The notes under the pieces were generated by a model. That model did no database searches. It saw only the letters and a program-made list of their open reading frames with translations, and was not told the origin of the DNA. From the NCBI GenBank assembly GCA_031289875.1, contig JAITOO010000177.1, positions 1 through 6,095 on the forward strand: a DNA stretch of 6,095 bases, written 5' to 3'. Made by a program: the position numbers and the translations under genes. Shown here in pieces: positions 5,904 through 6,095 of the stretch (positions are counted from its first letter, which is position 1; the number at the start of each line of letters is the position of its first letter). The stretch comes from Flavobacteriaceae bacterium (GTDB taxonomy: Bacteria > Bacteroidota > Bacteroidia > Flavobacteriales > Weeksellaceae).

Positions 5904-5975
5904 GCGAAAATAGCTCAGAGGTAGAGCACAACCTTGCCAAGGTTGGGGTCGCGGGTTCGAATCCCGTTTTTCGCT
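5904..5975 (+). tRNA. tRNA-Gly (anticodon GCC)
   Basis: A full cloverleaf of 72 nt can be drawn. The acceptor GCGAAAA (5904-5910) pairs with TTTTCGC (5968-5974), and the discriminator is T5975. The D arm is GCTC/GAGC. The anticodon stem CAACC/GGTTG holds the loop TTGCCAA with anticodon GCC at 5936-5938. The T arm GCGGG/CCCGT holds the loop TTCGAAT. It reads GGC and GGU. CCA is not encoded and must be added by the nucleotidyltransferase. It is first in a two-tRNA transcript. Confidence 0.97.
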
Positions 5976-5997
5976 CTAATCTAAGTTTTTTACTAAT

Positions 5998-6082
5998 GCC
6001 CTGGTGGTGGAATTGGTAGACACGCAGGACTTAAAATCCTGTAGCCATTATGGCTGTACGGGTTCAAGTCCCGTCTGGGGTA
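5998..6082 (+). tRNA. tRNA-Leu (anticodon TAA)
   Basis: An 85-nt class II tRNA. The acceptor GCCCTGG (5998-6004) pairs with CTGGGGT (6075-6081) with three G-U wobbles, and the discriminator is A6082, as expected for leucine. The anticodon stem CAGGA/TCCTG holds the loop CTTAAAA with anticodon TAA at 6032-6034, reading UUA and UUG. A long variable arm with AGCCAT/ATGGCT follows. The T arm is ACGGG/CCCGT around TTCAAGT. CCA is not encoded. It starts 22 bases after tRNA-Gly with no promoter between, so the two are most likely processed from one precursor. Confidence 0.97.
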
Positions 6083-6095
6083 CAAGGCTGAAAGC

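Overview
The window reads as chromosomal DNA of a member of the Bacteroidota. Four things point there. The coding genes are typical of the phylum: lpxK, an MCE/MlaD protein with a C-terminal GDGTLGKL motif, a NarI-like/HdrC-like Fe-S membrane protein, and a large secreted protein carrying the LVGNP...W.GFIV module common in surface proteins of this group. Intergenic regions carry -7 elements of the form TAnnTTTG, in one case with a -33 TTTG at the expected distance. Starts lack clear Shine-Dalgarno sequences, and the DNA is AT-rich. The gene types fit Flavobacteriia or relatives somewhat better than Bacteroides, but the family cannot be fixed from sequence alone.

Layout. Positions 1-1175 (minus) hold the first 391 codons of a secreted beta-rich protein whose C-terminus lies outside the window. 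A 477-bp gene-free stretch (1176-1652) follows, holding a promoter with an overlapping dyad, a 9-bp tandem repeat, one copy of a dispersed repeat and a probable terminator. Then come lpxK (1653-2708, minus), a 195-bp gap with the second copy of the dispersed repeat, the Fe-S membrane protein (2904-4220, minus) and mlaD (4256-5242, minus). The 91-bp gap 5243-5333 is a divergent promoter region, from which a small TPR gene (5334-5828, plus) runs the other way. Immediately after it, a textbook Bacteroidota promoter drives tRNA-Gly(GCC) and tRNA-Leu(UAA).

How the genes fit together. mlaD and the Fe-S gene are 35 bp apart and probably share one transcript. lpxK has its own candidate promoter. MlaD (phospholipid movement between membranes) and LpxK (lipid A 4'-phosphorylation) both serve the envelope. 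The Fe-S protein is a membrane electron-transfer module whose usual CCG-domain (HdrB-like) partner is not adjacent here. No mobile element, CRISPR array or defence system is visible, and I see no clearly new biological system. The best leads are the repeat that follows two consecutive genes, the missing Fe-S partner, the operator-like dyad at the surface-protein promoter, and the start-stop overlap at the lpxK start.
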